64,000 bases of DNA from Populus alba (lineage: Eukaryota > Streptophyta > Magnoliopsida > Malpighiales > Salicaceae). Below the pieces are notes generated by a model. The model was given only the letters and a program-made list of their open reading frames with translations. It was not told the origin of the DNA and made no database searches. The translations under genes and the position numbers were made by a program. The stretch lies in assembly GCF_005239225.2 (NCBI RefSeq), contig NC_133301.1:14260318-14324317 (forward strand). The letters run 5' to 3'. Of this stretch, positions 24,916-37,921 are shown in pieces. How positions within the stretch are numbered: position 1 is the first letter of the stretch; each line of letters starts with the position of its first letter.

Positions 24916-27900
24916 TGTTTAGAAATATGATTGTACTTGTTTTTTTTAATTTATTTATTTATTATTAAAAGTTAATTTTTTTATATTTTCGATCATTTTA
25001 ATGCGCTAATCTTAAAAATAATTTTTTAAAAATAATAATAAAATATTATTTGAATGTATTTTAGTATAAAAAACACTTTAAAAAGTAACCACAACCATAA
25101 CCATACTAAAAAATAAGCTATGAACAAATCATCAAATCTAGTAAATACCAAATATTGGATTATTGGAGAGAGCTTCTTAAATATATTAAAAAATTATCAT
25201 TTTTTATGATAATATTTTTGAAGTATTTACAATAAAATTTAAATAAAAAACACATGAATTTATTTGAAATAATGATTCTTAATAAATATACCAAGATCAT
25301 ATTTGTTTTTATGGTGAACTGCGCGATTGTCCGCACAAATAATGGGACACTAAAAAAACCCTTTCATTGTAGAAAAATAATTACATAATAATATTGTATA
25401 AAGGTTATTAACTCAGAGTTTCTCTGACGAATCATAATCAAATAAACATTTCCCTGTAAGAAACAAATAACGATCCTCCATTAAATGTTTCTGGTTAACA
25501 AGTCAATTCTTTTGAAAGGAACTCATCAATTGTCACGATCTATGGTTTTAGATTGGGGCGGCAAATTTTTGACACGTAATAAATTTGTTTTTTACCTTTT
25601 AAAATTTCTTTAAAAAATTAAATAAAAAATTTACATAGTGTTTAGTTATTATTTGAAAAATTAAAAAGATAAAAATAGTTGAGATATATTTTTGTATTTT
25701 ATATATTAAAAGTACATAAATGCATCAAAAAATTATTATATAAACATATTTAATTTATCTCTCTGTTTTTGTCTTTTTAATCAAATAAGTTTCTACCTCT
25801 TTTATATATGTTCTATTTATCATATTTGTGTTTAATATTATAATGCGGAGTGTTTTTTATCTTAAAAATATATATCAAGATATTTTTTTTCCAGTTTTTT
25901 TCTTATACCAACATGCCAAAATTAATAAAAAACTAAAAAAAATCAATTTGATGTTTTTTCAAGGTAAAATAAACTTTTAAAAAACTTCTAAAAATAAAAA
26001 GTTATCACATTTCTAAAAAAACACTCACCAAACACAATATATCATGGACTCTTCTCTAGTACACGCATCAGAATACTATAAACCAAAGACTTACTGGAAA
26101 ATGTTAAGAGCTTAATTAACAACATATATACTTTTAGAAATCATTTTTAATGGATATAATGTATAGATATTTATTAAGAGCCAGGTTTTTGTAAATCACA
26201 ACCATATAAGTTTATGACTTTCTTTTTGTTAGAGTACCAGAATAGCGGCTTGGTTATTATCTTCATTAAAATCTCCCATATGTTAATTAATGCTTTCAGT
26301 TAGGTCATGTGCACCACAAGAATCCAAATTTCCAAAGTTATTTTGTATAAAATCCATTTTTTTAAACATCATAGGCTAGTATTTACATACATGTGATCAT
26401 AGATAGTGTGCATTAATTATTAATTAAACATTTTTGACTAAATCTATGCATGCTTAATTCAATGAGAAACCTTTTGAAGTATTTTATAAAAGGTTAACTA
26501 TAATGTTTTTAATTCGAAAGGAAATTTTTTCCAATTCCAAATTACTTAACCTACACGTTGTGTGGAAAAAAGGACTGCTCAAGCATTACTAGTATTTTAA
26601 AAGAAAAAAAAAAGTAAAACACTTTACTAGGTGTAATAAGCTCATTTAAAATAATAATAATAATATGATAAAAAAGCATAGAAAATAAATAAATCAATAA
26701 AAGGGCAATAATTAAATATAAAAAATAAGTTGTCAATATCATACCTGGAAGAAGAAAAAAAAGTTTTTTTAAGACTCATCGTTACTTTGTTGTGGACACT
26801 GTCTCATTACTAACAGGAGTTTACTGTGATAGTTCAAACGCTGCCATGGAAGACTGCACAACGACACCAAAAACAACTGCATGCGCAATGAAAGAACGAC
26901 CTGAAAAATAAACCAAATAAAATGTCATGAAGTGAGCATCTAATGCTTATATTTAATCAATTTGGTTTAATTCAAAAACAAAATTTCTTTAAAAATGTTA
27001 AATTAATAAAGAACAACAAATAAAAAGACCCAAGATAACCTCGGGTTATTTTCAAAATCAATGAAAAATCCTACATGAAGCAAATAAAAAAAATAAGAAA
27101 GCCAATCTTCAATTAAATAAATGTTGAATAATGAATCTGAAAAAATAAAACATGAGCTCTAAAAAAAAATCAAACCCAAACAAATACCCTGAACTTGGGT
27201 TAATATCCTAAATTTGTAATTCATTAAATCCTAAATCCAGACTCAATCAAGAATATGAATTCCCTACCATTTTAATATTAAAGGAGGAAAAAGGGAAAAA
27301 ATAAATTTTTTTTTTTAAAATATCAAATAACAAAATAACAAAACCCAATCTTCAAATTAAATAAATGTTGAAAAATAAAACTAGAAAAACATGAGCTTTT
27401 TTTTTTAAAAAAAAGAACAAGATCACAAATCTAAGTTAATATCTCAAACTCACAATCAATTAAATCTCAAGCCTAAGCTCAATTAAGAATCTCAATTATT
27501 AACCTATTTAATGTCACATGATGAAACTAGAAATAAATATCAATTTAAAAAATTTATTAGAGTAAAATAAAATAATCAAAATAATAAGAATTAAATATGA
27601 TTATTAACCAAAAACTAAAGGAGAATAAATCGTGAAAAAATCAATTTTAAAATAATCTCAAATAAAAAAAATAGTAATCAAAGAACGAGGATCAAATCAA
27701 ACATATAAAAAAAATTGGAGGATGAAACTGAGACAAAATCTAATTTTATAAATTACCAAATCAAAAGGAAAAAAAAAGTGAAGGTCTACTTTGAAAATTT
27801 AAAAAGTTAAGTGCAGAAATCAAGAAGAATAGAGAGAACAATTTAAAAAATATATATAAAGAGAAAGGGGTCATCAACATTAAACCAAAGATTAGTTGAA

Positions 27901-30900
27901 AGCTAGATGAGAAATCAAGGAAAATAGAGAGAATAATAATAATAAAGATCAAAGAGAAAGCTGTCATTAACACTAAACCAAAGATTGGTTGACCACACAC
28001 GCCACCAAGATATGGATGGTCGCCAATGAAATTTAACATTGCTATGGAAGTGAGTGTTCGGTAAAGGGGCAACGCCGCTCTAAAAGTGCAGCCACCACTC
28101 ATGCTCTAACAAAAACAATAAAGATGAAATAGTAATAATAAAAAAAAATGAAAATATAAAAATACTCTTGAACATAAGTTAAAAAAATTTTGCTAAGGAA
28201 GAAGGCAGGTTGAGAGGTTTTTTTATGTCGAACTTAATTTTATTTTTCTTTTAATTTTGTTCTCGAATATTTTTTATTAGTCAACCAGGTTATATTTAGG
28301 TTGATCATATTAACGATATTGTATTAAAATAACTTTTATATAAGTTAATTTTAATTTGGACTAGATAAGAAGTTTAGTCCAAACATTTTTTATATTATTT
28401 TTTCAATTTCATTTTTTAATTTTTCTATCAGCCAAGATCGATGCCTTTTAACCAGTCAAGGTGACTGATTTATATTGAAATAATTTCCACATACTGAGAT
28501 GGCAAAGTTGATTTAATAAAAATATTATATAATTTTTTATAGTTTTGTTTTTAATTCATGACGTGGCGGTGACCTCAAAACTAAGTATTAACTCTGAAAG
28601 TCCTGGACATGAAGTTATTTCGATGCGGACAATGTGGAAATGGTCTTCGTGCGACATCTGACAAGGATTAGCATCATCATGTGCGTCCACAGTGATTTTC
28701 ATCACACCAACTTTGCTCTCCTTTAGCTATTAAAAGGTAGGTAGGTTATCTGCGCTGCACCACGAGTTTCTTATTTTTTTTTTTTGTAATAAAAAATATC
28801 AAAATAATATAAATATTTTTTTAATTTAATATTTTAATAATTGATTTAAGATAAAAAAAAATAAAAAAATAATGAAAAACAAGCTTGAGTCAAATTTAAT
28901 AAACCTACTAAATTCATAACTCGAGATATGATATCAGAATAACTATATAAAAAAGATAAAAAATCAAAGAATATCATTTTTTATCAAATATAATGATGAT
29001 GGATGAAATAAAAAAATAAAAAATAACCGACATCAACCCAATCCAATTTTCAGAACTTTTGACATGAATTATGAGGTTGGATTATGGCATAAAAGGCAAA
29101 TTCAAAAACATAAAAATATAAAATTTCCAACCAACCAAAATAAATAAGGATAAACTTGAAAAATAATTAAGAAAAATAGTTAAGAAAAAAAATAGATTTA
29201 AAAGAATAAGAATCAAATTTGATACAAAAAAATCAAATCAAATCATAAGAATACAATTGAAAAATAATTTCAATTAAGAAAAATTAAAAATAAAAAAAAA
29301 TATCAAATTTAATATAAAAATCAAATGTCAAGGGATAGAATGGAAAAAAAATTAAGTCAATAAGAATCCAAGACTAAATAGATTACAATTAAAAGAATGA
29401 TAACCAAATATGATACATAAATAAAATATTAAGGGATAAAATTAAAAAATTAATTTAATTCAATAAATAATTTAAGACCAAATACATTGCAATCAAAATA
29501 ATAAGAACCTAATTTGACTCAACAAATAAATAACCATACTTTGTTTGCTTTTTTTTTTTTTTTTGTAAAGGCCAACATGTTTTTCCAGGAAGGGAGGAGG
29601 GAGGGAAGAAAAAATATGTGACTGGAGCTCAACCAGCAGTCTTATAACTACACGCGCTCACCACTGTAAAGAGAGTCTCAAGACGCATAAAACATCATCC
29701 CAGACAGTGGTGTTCAGATTTGCTTTGGCATCGCACAAGTTACCCTAAAAGCACAAGTGGAGCCAACCACTTTTTAATTTAAATAATATTTTATATACAT
29801 TAAAAATCTTAGTTACCCCTAATAGAATAACAAAAGAACATAAAAAAATAATAGAAATTCCCTTGCATCCAAAGCGAAAAAAATATTATTTTTGAGGGGT
29901 ATTCAAGTAATTGTATTGCATAAAAAAAATTAAAAAATATAAAAAATCCCATTGACCTAATAAACTATTTTTTAAAGGTAACTTAGTAATTACATTATGT
30001 ATCTAAGAAGTAAAAAGACTATTTTACCCTCTCTTCTAATAACTAATATATCCCGTGAAAAATATCTTGCTACCACTAAAACTAAGTTTACGAAAGCTTA
30101 AGTAAGTTTACCATTCAGGAATGAAAAAGCAATTTTACAGTTAATAAAGCTCTTTTAGATTTTGTTATAATGTGCTCATGTGAACCTCTATGCAATTTTT
30201 TTTTCCTGCCATTGTAAGAAGCTGTTCACCTTTACTCACACGTGCAAGGAAGGCAGTGGTGTGTCATATAATTTGTTGTAACCAGGGAGGTTGAGAATAT
30301 GTTGAGATTTGATAAAAAAAAATGTTTTTTTTTTTGTTAAAAAAATTATTTTTTTCTAGCTAGTCTTGGATTTTTTTTTAACTGTTTTGATAGTTTTTCT
30401 TTTTTAATCTAAGTCGATTTAACTTTTATTTAAACAATTTCATAAATTATTTAATGATAGATTTTATGTTATTCAAACTTATAAAATATTTTTTTTCATA
30501 TAGTTTAAAGTTATATATAACTCAGGACTTGAAAACCCATAATTTTTTTCATCTTACGTCAAAATGGCTAATATATCTAGATGCGGATAAGATAATCGTA
30601 CTTGAATTTGATGAATTCTTTTTATAACTTTATCCAAAATACGGTATAATATTATTAGTATCCATATTTTACCAGTATCGGCATTTTAGACTCCCCCATG
30701 AAAAATTACTGATTTACAAAATCATCCGTCCCGTGAGTCCCATCTCATCATCAAGTTTCAGTCTTGCCTTCTGTGATCAGTTATATGATTTTTGTGGAAT
30801 AAAAGCCCTAGCTACTGCAGTACTATATCGCATGCAAGGTAAGCGAAGGAACCCCAGTTATTAAATTTGGGTAGGTTACATTTACTCGAGTCGAGTTGTA

Positions 30901-31078
30901 GGTGATCTTGTTAAATACACCAAGCATCATAGGACGTTCGTCGACAATGTACTTTCTTGCACTAAATTGCTTTCAATCTCCGCTGTATATCTTCTCATGA
31001 TCTCAACTCAGCCTCTGCTGTACTTCAACTACAGCTGAACACTTCAGTACTTTGCTTCTGTCAGCGAAAACTCCCATC
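24916..31078. other. Gene-free AT-rich intergenic DNA
   Basis: A (TTA)n run lies at about 24761-24783, inside the end of the solo LTR. The interval then holds long A/T-rich stretches, many built of 'aaattaaataatc/aaataagaa' words typical of degenerate dispersed repeats (26990-27780, 28380-29540). The segment 24940-25120 resembles the dispersed AT-rich MITE family described at 36727. A 113-residue frame at 28102-27761 is hydrophobic, repeats itself and matches nothing I know. The promoter of the ERF gene should lie in the last few hundred bases. Confidence 0.5.
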
Positions 31079-31871
31079 ATGGTGCAGTCAAAAAAGTTCA
31101 GAGGGGTGAGGCAGCGACATTGGGGTTCCTGGGTTTCTGAAATTAGACATCCTTTACTGTAAGCTAGCCTACTCTACGAATCCATCTAGATATTTCTCTT
31201 GTCTTTTCTATAATCTAGTCTACTGATAGTCTAGTTCTCAGAGTCTAAAGATTCTTTGACTGTATGATCTTGTTGTATAATTTTATGTCTTGTTTTTGTT
31301 GCATGTTTTGAGACACAGGAAGAGGAGGGTATGGCTAGGCACATTTGAAACAGCAGAAGAGGCAGCACGAGCCTATGATCAAGCTGCAATCTTGATGAGT
31401 GGTCGTAATGCGAAAACTAACTTTCCAATACCTCAAACTTCAAACGAGGAGGACCCAAAATCAAGTGATGAAGCTTCACTCCCGACACCACCAAATGGTT
31501 TGTCTGAGATCCTCCATGCTAAGCTAAGAAAGTGTAGCAAGGCACCATCACCATCAATGACTTGTTTGAGGCTTGACACTGAGAATTCACTAATAGGGGT
31601 TTGGCAGAAGCGTGCTGGTGAGGGTTCTGACTCAAATTGGGTCATGAGAGTGCAGCTTGGACAGAGAGAAAGCCAAGTTTCTGAGAGTACATTGCCATTG
31701 CCATTGCCATTGCCTCAGACTTCAGGGGGGGCATCAGAGCCAGAATTGAGAGCAGAAATGGGTGAAGATGAGACAATTGCACTGCAAATGATTGAAGAGC
31801 TTCTTAACAGGAATTGTCCTAGCCCTTCTTTTGGGGTTCAAGATCACGGAGACGGTAGCCTTTTTCTTTAG
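31079..31871 (+). CDS. SHINE/WIN-type AP2/ERF transcription factor
   Basis: DNA-binding activator of the SHN clade, which controls cuticular wax and cutin genes in epidermis. Two exons, 31079-31158 and 31319-31871, joined GT-AG within a Leu codon, give 210 residues, the usual size. The ATG starts [20 protein letters not shown], the conserved clade start. The AP2 domain spans residues 6 to about 62 and is split by the intron after residue 26, as in other SHN genes. [19 protein letters not shown] and [10 protein letters not shown] complete the domain. The middle clade motif is [20 protein letters not shown], followed by [19 protein letters not shown]. The C-terminal motif is [15 protein letters not shown]. 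The His in RQRHWGSWV is Gln in members I recall. A short Pro-Leu run (PLPLPLPLP) comes from a ccattg microsatellite. Which SHN paralogue this is cannot be told from one window. Confidence 0.92.
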
Positions 31872-32372
31872 CTATGATCATGGGATTTCTCTGAATTTGT
31901 GAGTTTGTTTAAGGAAGTGGTTAGGTGCGTATAGGATTGCAAGTGACATAATCCGTCTAGTTTAATTTATATATACATATAAATAATATAATTTGTCTAT
32001 TTTAATTAATATATACAAATAATACACTTATAAATATTTATGGCTCAGATTAAGAAAGAAGTGGAGAAGAAATTGAGGATATATATATATATATATATAT
32101 ATAATGGAAATATGATTTAAAATTCTTTCTGTGTTTTAGCTGTTCAGTTATTTCATTCCTCCTCCTTTTTTCTTTTTCTTCGTATACCTGTACCGACTAA
32201 AAAATGGTTAAGCAAGTGAAAGACTTTCTATTTCTCTACTTTATTCTTTAAAAATTTTAGTGTGCTTGGGATATTTCATGGCCCAATAATATTTGCATCC
32301 TCGTGGAAAACAATATGATAATAATTCTGTGGTTAGGATATATTGTTTAGGAGAAAACATTGCATGTTAATC

Positions 32373-32428
<56 letters not shown>

Positions 32429-32660
32429 CGAGAGAGAGAGAGAGAGAGAGAGAGAGTTCATAACTATTTTCTTTAATTTAAAATATGAAAGGAAGGTTGT
32501 GCTGAAGTGGAAACTGGGAATCTATCAGTTGATGGTTGCATGGCCCCAAGTCCAACGATGCAAATGCATAATGGAGACAGTAGGTTACGAGAAAACAACT
32601 ATTAGGAAAATGAAACTTAGAATACCTAATATCATCAATTGCTAAAACATGGTCTCTGAA
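31872..32660. other. 3' flank of the ERF gene with TA and GA microsatellites
   Basis: Contains the presumed 3' UTR, a (TA)n at about 32079-32103, and a compound (TA)26/(GA)13 microsatellite at 32376-32456. A 100-codon frame across the latter (32343-32645) is an artefact of the repeat. Confidence 0.7.
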
Positions 32661-33032
32661 AATACAAAACAATCCAATCCCAATATTGCATTGTGTCATC
32701 TTTTTTATGAAAATCGAAATTTTATTACTGAAAACACAGCCTACCCGTCAGAAAGATCCTGGCAAAAGAGGCATAAATACACAAACAATTAAAATCAACG
32801 ATATGCCACAGTCCTCTTCGTTTTGTCCACAAGATTGGTTTATACGATATAATATCATTCTACTTTTTTCCTAGCTAACTCTGTACGGGTATCTTCCCCA
32901 CCAAAGACAACCGACCTAGTGGATTATTGTGATGGGTCATGGTTTTTTAACAAATCTCCCCCATTTAAAGGTTATCTTATAAAAGTCATAATCTAAAATA
33001 AATTATGGCTTTTTCAAGCATCTAACTTTTTA

Positions 33033-33355
33033 TTGGGTCAAGATATGCTCGCGCTTAATTCTAAGTTGGGAAAGGGTGCGTCCGCATCCATTCCTAAGTT
33101 AGGTCATGATGTGCCCTTGTTAGGATGCATTCTCGTCCAACCCTATAATGGGCTAGGAGGCGTCCACGCCAAACCCCAAGTTGGGCCAGGACGTGTTTGC
33201 ACTCAAGAAAGCGTCTATGTCCAATCCCATGTTAGGTCAAGGACGCAACCGTGCCAAACTCCACATTAGATGATGGGGTGTTCGTACCCAACTCCATGTT
33301 GGGTTAAGGACGTGCCCACACCAACTCCATGTTGAGCCATGGTGTTTCCGTGCCT
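33033..33355. repeat. Degenerate 33-bp tandem repeat
   Basis: Units begin ttgggtca/ttgggaaa/ttaggtca and end ctaag/ccatg, for example 33037-33069, 33070-33102 and 33298-33330. About eight diverged copies, some expanded. Because 33 is a multiple of three, one frame stays open for 78 codons with an 11-residue periodicity (lgqdmlalnsk, lgkgasasipk). No protein family is recognised. The flanks to about 34240 ('ggccataactcttaatag') look like retrotransposon LTR sequence, but no ends could be fixed. Confidence 0.65.
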
Positions 33356-36089
33356 AATCGTTCTTGAGTACAGTCACAAGCTGAACCTAACTCTACTTGA
33401 GTCTGGCGTATGAGCTGAACCCAACTTCTCTCATGTTCATTGTATAGCTAAAAAGTAACTAACTCCAAATTTAGCCTTCATACTTCGGGTTTGGACTAGT
33501 AAGTAATCAATACTTAATTTCAATGTGGTGAATCAAATGATTATGAAAGGTGTATTGTGAATAATAAATAATAGGAAAATAAAATAAATCAAAACAGAAA
33601 AGACTAAATAAATACAATAGAGAGAGAGACCACACCCCAGCCTATTTAGATTATTAAACTAAAGTAAAATAATAATCTATATTCATTGTTTTTTTCATCC
33701 CTTATCAATCAAATAAAATAAAATACAAAGACATTCTCTTTTTATTACTATGTCTACCACGCACAACATCATCTTCATCCTTTATTATATCTCGTCTTTT
33801 CTGTCTCAGTTGTCTTTATCTCTGTGTAATTAGCCTATGTTGTCGTTGTTTTTATTGACTAAAATGTAAGTTGGAGGCAAGGTTTTCAATCCTCCATTGA
33901 ATGCATGTTGACAAAGAGGGAAGTATTTTGCAAATTGCAAAATACTGGAGAAGGATTTCACTTCTGTTGTTTTCTTGTTTTACAAGCCCCCGCCCTTGTT
34001 AGTAAAATGGCCATAACTCTTAATAGAAATTAAGCTTCAAATAATGCACCGTGCATATAGCTTTCCAGGATACATGACTCGCCTGGTTTTTTGCTCAGAA
34101 TGAATACAGTTTTTATGAAATCTGAGCATCTTAATTACGGGCATTTCCAGCCTTCTTAATCCTTGTTTAGCACCATTTATCTCATCTTCAAGTTTCCACG
34201 TAAATGGCCAGTTTTTTTTCTATTTTGTTCCTCGACAGTAATCTAATATTAATTAATTATGAGCACTCATCTTTCCTTGAAATGCCAAAGCAAGTATGAT
34301 GAATCCAATCGAAGCTTTTCTATTTCATGTTTTGTGGTGGAAAATCATGCAAGTGGCCGCAAGAACTAGTTACAGAATCATCCATGGTGTCATGGTGAAA
34401 GACTCATGAGGTCAGCCCAGTTGTCGGTTAGATCATCATTTAATGCTCTCTCTCCTTTTTCTTCCTGGGTAGTTTGACTTGTGAGGCCAATACTTAGTTT
34501 TTTTCGTACGAAGTTTGAAGTAAGAAGTCACCCTTCGGCAAATTTAAGGTCTCCTCGACAATGACCTCAAGAATTGATATCAAAATTAGTTAGGAAAGGA
34601 ATACGGTGACAAATTGTAGATGGAGTGTCGAAGACTAACATAAGATTTTGATTATTTGTATCGTCCTTTTGCTGATTATTAAACTAATTTGAATAAATCG
34701 TAAATTACTAATATCAAAGAATCGGTTAAACCCAAAAAATTAAGTTATTTCATGGTATTTTAAGATATATTAAATTTTTAACTAACATTGCTGTTTAATA
34801 TCAAATTAATTAATTATCTGATTAGAGCCTGTATTGTTTCCACAAGCTACATAATCATTGTTTTCTCATCCCTTTCCTAGACTAGACATAGCATGGATCC
34901 ATAATTAGTTGGGGTTCATAAACTTCCATAATCAAGACTGGGATCTAATTTTAAACAATGACTGTGCTGTTACGAATCAAAGTGGTCCATTTCAATCTAG
35001 TTTAGGTCACCAAACATGTGACCTTGTCTCATAATAGACTTTAGGATGAAAAATTATGTAAATTTAGGACCACGAGAAGAAGCCTGTTCAATATTATGGT
35101 GGTAGTTTTTTTTTTAAATATTTTTTATTTAAAAATATATTAAAATATTTTTTATTATTTTTTAAAATTTATTTCCGACATCCACATATCTAAATGATTT
35201 AAAATCACCAAAAAAAATTTTAAGTATTATTAAAATATAAAAACAAAATGATCCATTGCGTTGATGTTGATGTTGTAAGTGGTAAAATAGAGATACTGAT
35301 CATAACTATTTTATCTTGCAATGAAGTAATTAAACAGTAGCATTAGATGATGATTGAATTTGCTGTAGAAGTTTGGTGATGTATCGCATATCACACCCTT
35401 CTTCTTTGGAAACGAGGAACAAGATTCACTGTTGAGAGTGACATTGTTAAAGCTAGGTCATTAAGAAAGGAAATGACTAGAGGAAGTAAAATTAATTGAT
35501 AACGGTAACGTTTGAGTTTTATAAATTTTAGAATTATAAAAAATTTATATAATTATTAATTTTAAAGTTTGTAGAATTAATTGAAAAAGTTAGTTGGGAT
35601 ATTTATATTAATAAAAAAATCTAAAAATTCTCGAAAGTGGATCCTATTCTCACCTACTACTGAAAGGTACTTGTCTATACTGCATAATGGAGCTGGAGCA
35701 AGCAGGCAAAATGGGTAGGTGATCTATGCTAGCTACTAGCTTGAAACAAAGTCATGGGCCTGTCATTACTTATTTTAAATGGGTTTTTTTTTTTTTTTGC
35801 TTGAGAAAATAACGGTATGATTTAGAGCAGCCTTGCAAGGCCTCAAGGTCTAGGCCTGAATAGCCTCATTTATATTAACACCCTTATTATGGGCTATCTA
35901 GTACCCATGACACACCCTTAATATGAATTTTTTTTTTTTTTTTTTTTTGAGAAGTCAAAGTGTGTTTCACACCACTAAAAAAGTGTTTATTTTTATAATT
36001 GCTTCGAATTTTAATGTAAATCACAAAAAACAAATGTTTAGTAACTAACAAACCATAATTTGTTATTTATGGATTTCAGCATAATTTAT
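33356..36089. other. Gene-free intergenic DNA
   Basis: Repeat-like sequence to about 34240, then unremarkable AT-rich DNA. 35093-35265 resembles the dispersed AT-rich MITE family ('ttatttaaaaatatattaaaat', then 'acatccacatatctaaatg'). Poly-T runs lie at about 35786-35799 and 35930-35947. No gene seen. Confidence 0.5.
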
Positions 36090-36726
36090 ATTTAAAATGC
36101 AGGGCAGTGAAAAGCTGCTTGAAGCTGCTTCTTCCCATATGTGCAGAGTGAAAATTCACTATGCAAACAAAGGTGAATAGTAAAAAAATATATTTTTTTA
36201 ATTATGTTTTATTCAAAAAATTATTGTTTAACATTATTTAATGACATTATATAAATTAGAATGAGATCACATGATGGCGTAGCATTTGCAGAATTTGATC
36301 GTAATCACAATTTTATTCTTAGTGATATTTTAAGTGATTTTGTTACACGCTCAAAAAACCATGGAAATTGTAGTCTTTGTCGGATAAATTTCATACGTGA
36401 TGGAATTATAGATAGTTTAATGGAACAATAAAAAATATTTTATATAAAGTATTATTTATTTCATAATGTTAATAGCAATAGTTAAATTTACAGTATTTAA
36501 ATTAAAAACCATCAATATTAATATATATCTTTTTTAGTTATTTTATAACCTTAATTTGAAAACCATTCTTAACCAAACACATTAAATCACTTTTTATTCA
36601 ACCTCAATTTCAACCACGGTTTTAACCAAATATATATAAATACCAAACCAACCTCAACCAAAAGTGCTTTTATAAAATAATTTTTTTTAAATCACAATCA
36701 CAAAAGCTACCACAATACCAAGAAGC
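36090..36726 (+). mobile_element. MITE family 1, copy B
   Basis: Shares its right half with copy A at 10129-11204 ('aacctcaatttcaaccac', 'accaacctcaaccaaaag', 'taccacaataccaa'). The internal part 'cacgctcaaaaaaccatg...gtctttgtcggataaattt' matches copy A at about 10570-10860. The left end is uncertain. Confidence 0.65.
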
Positions 36727-36915
36727 CGTTTAGGAACGTCGTGCAAACCGCATTAAAAAAAATTTAATTTATTTTTGCTAAAAATGAATTTTTTTTTTTA
36801 TGTTTTGAATCGTTTTGATGCGTTGATCTCAAAAATAATTTTTAAAAAATAAAAAACATATTCTTGATGTATTTCGGTACAAAAAACACTTTAAAAAGTA
36901 ATCGCAATTACACTC
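36727..36915. mobile_element. Dispersed AT-rich MITE, family 3
   Basis: Contains 'tcgttttgatgcgttgatctc', long A/T runs, and 'acaaaaaacactttaaaaag' near the right end. The same order of words occurs at 24940-25120, 48890-49075, 49228-49362 and 50664-50822. It directly abuts MITE family 1 copy B. Exact ends were not fixed. Confidence 0.5.
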
Positions 36916-37708
36916 TCAAGCATGCCATTCATTTGTTATCGCGTACAAAATTTTATATGCAATTCATCAATAACATAATAAAAAATATATATAAAAGACT
37001 TGTTTTGTGGGAAATATTATGTCCAGAAAAAAAAAAAACTCATGTTCAGACCTAATTATCTTAAGTGAGATGTAATAGTAAAAAGTCCATTTCAGTATGA
37101 AGTTTTCAATAAAACATCTTTTATTTTATTTGTGGATCTAATCTTTATATTTTCTAATACTAAATATCAAAATTGTAAAATCTGGTTTCACCAATAATAA
37201 TCATATTCAATGACTACCATTTTTTCATAGTTTTGGGTCTCAATGTGTTTTTATTTATTTAGAATTTATGATAAAGTTGAGACTCCAACACGAGATCCCA
37301 TCCCTTTTACTTGTGCAAGAGTACCAATGACCTTTGAGATCTCCTATTAAATGCAATAGTTTCTCCTTATATATATAAAAGGTAGAGCATAATATATCTT
37401 GGATTACATTATCGAATACATAATTCTTTCAATTCTTAATTTCAACTTCATCTTTCAAAATATATATATATATATATGGTGGGTCTTAATTATAAATCTC
37501 ATGATCACACCGCTTCTCTTCTTCGATTATAGACTTGCAATGTGATCTCATGCCCGTAATTGTCATACTCGTTCTAAGATCTAACCTGCAAAAGGATAAT
37601 CCCTCTAATTACTTAGTTTAATCTAAATCAATCAATTTTTTTTATTAAAATAATGTTTTTTTTTTAAAAAAATTCTTGGTGTGACCTGGGCCATATCAAT
37701 CTATCACG
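36916..37708. other. Gene-free intergenic DNA
   Basis: AT-rich, with (AT)n tracts at about 37460-37478 and 37713-37728. No gene or RNA seen. Confidence 0.5.
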
Positions 37709-37718
37709 TCAATTATAT

Positions 37719-37911
37719 ATATATATATTTTTTAGTTTAACATGGATATTCGAATTAGCTTGTGCACACCTCGACTAATCCCATGGGCCCTGAAGTTAAC
37801 GACCATGTAAGCCTCATATAAGCAACCTAGGACTCGAACCTAAGATCACAGAGGAAGCAAACCTCTTGATCCCAGGCTCTTACTACTTGCTACCACCTAG
37901 ATTCTTCCACC
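37719..37911 (-). mobile_element. tRNA-derived SINE, copy 1
   Basis: Flanked by the perfect 10-bp direct repeat tcaattatat (37709-37718 and 37912-37921). On the minus strand a box-B-like ggttcgagtcct lies downstream of a possible box A near the 5' end. The tail lies at the left, in the AT/T-rich sequence 37719-37733. It shares words with the other two SINEs ('gattagt', 'ttacatg', 'cctc' spacing) but is clearly diverged. Confidence 0.7.
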
Positions 37912-37921
37912 TCAATTATAT

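Noticed and set aside
27761..28102. 113-codon hydrophobic frame as a membrane protein gene
   Set aside because: It arises from two diverged copies of an AT-rich repeat, with no family match, promoter or splice context.
32343..32645. 100-codon frame
   Set aside because: Its first half is translated TA/GA microsatellite (YIYIYI, ERERER), an artefact of the repeat.
32882..34240. A complete solo LTR around the 33-bp repeat
   Set aside because: The sequence looks LTR-like, but no TG...CA ends with a matching target duplication could be found, so no boundaries were called.
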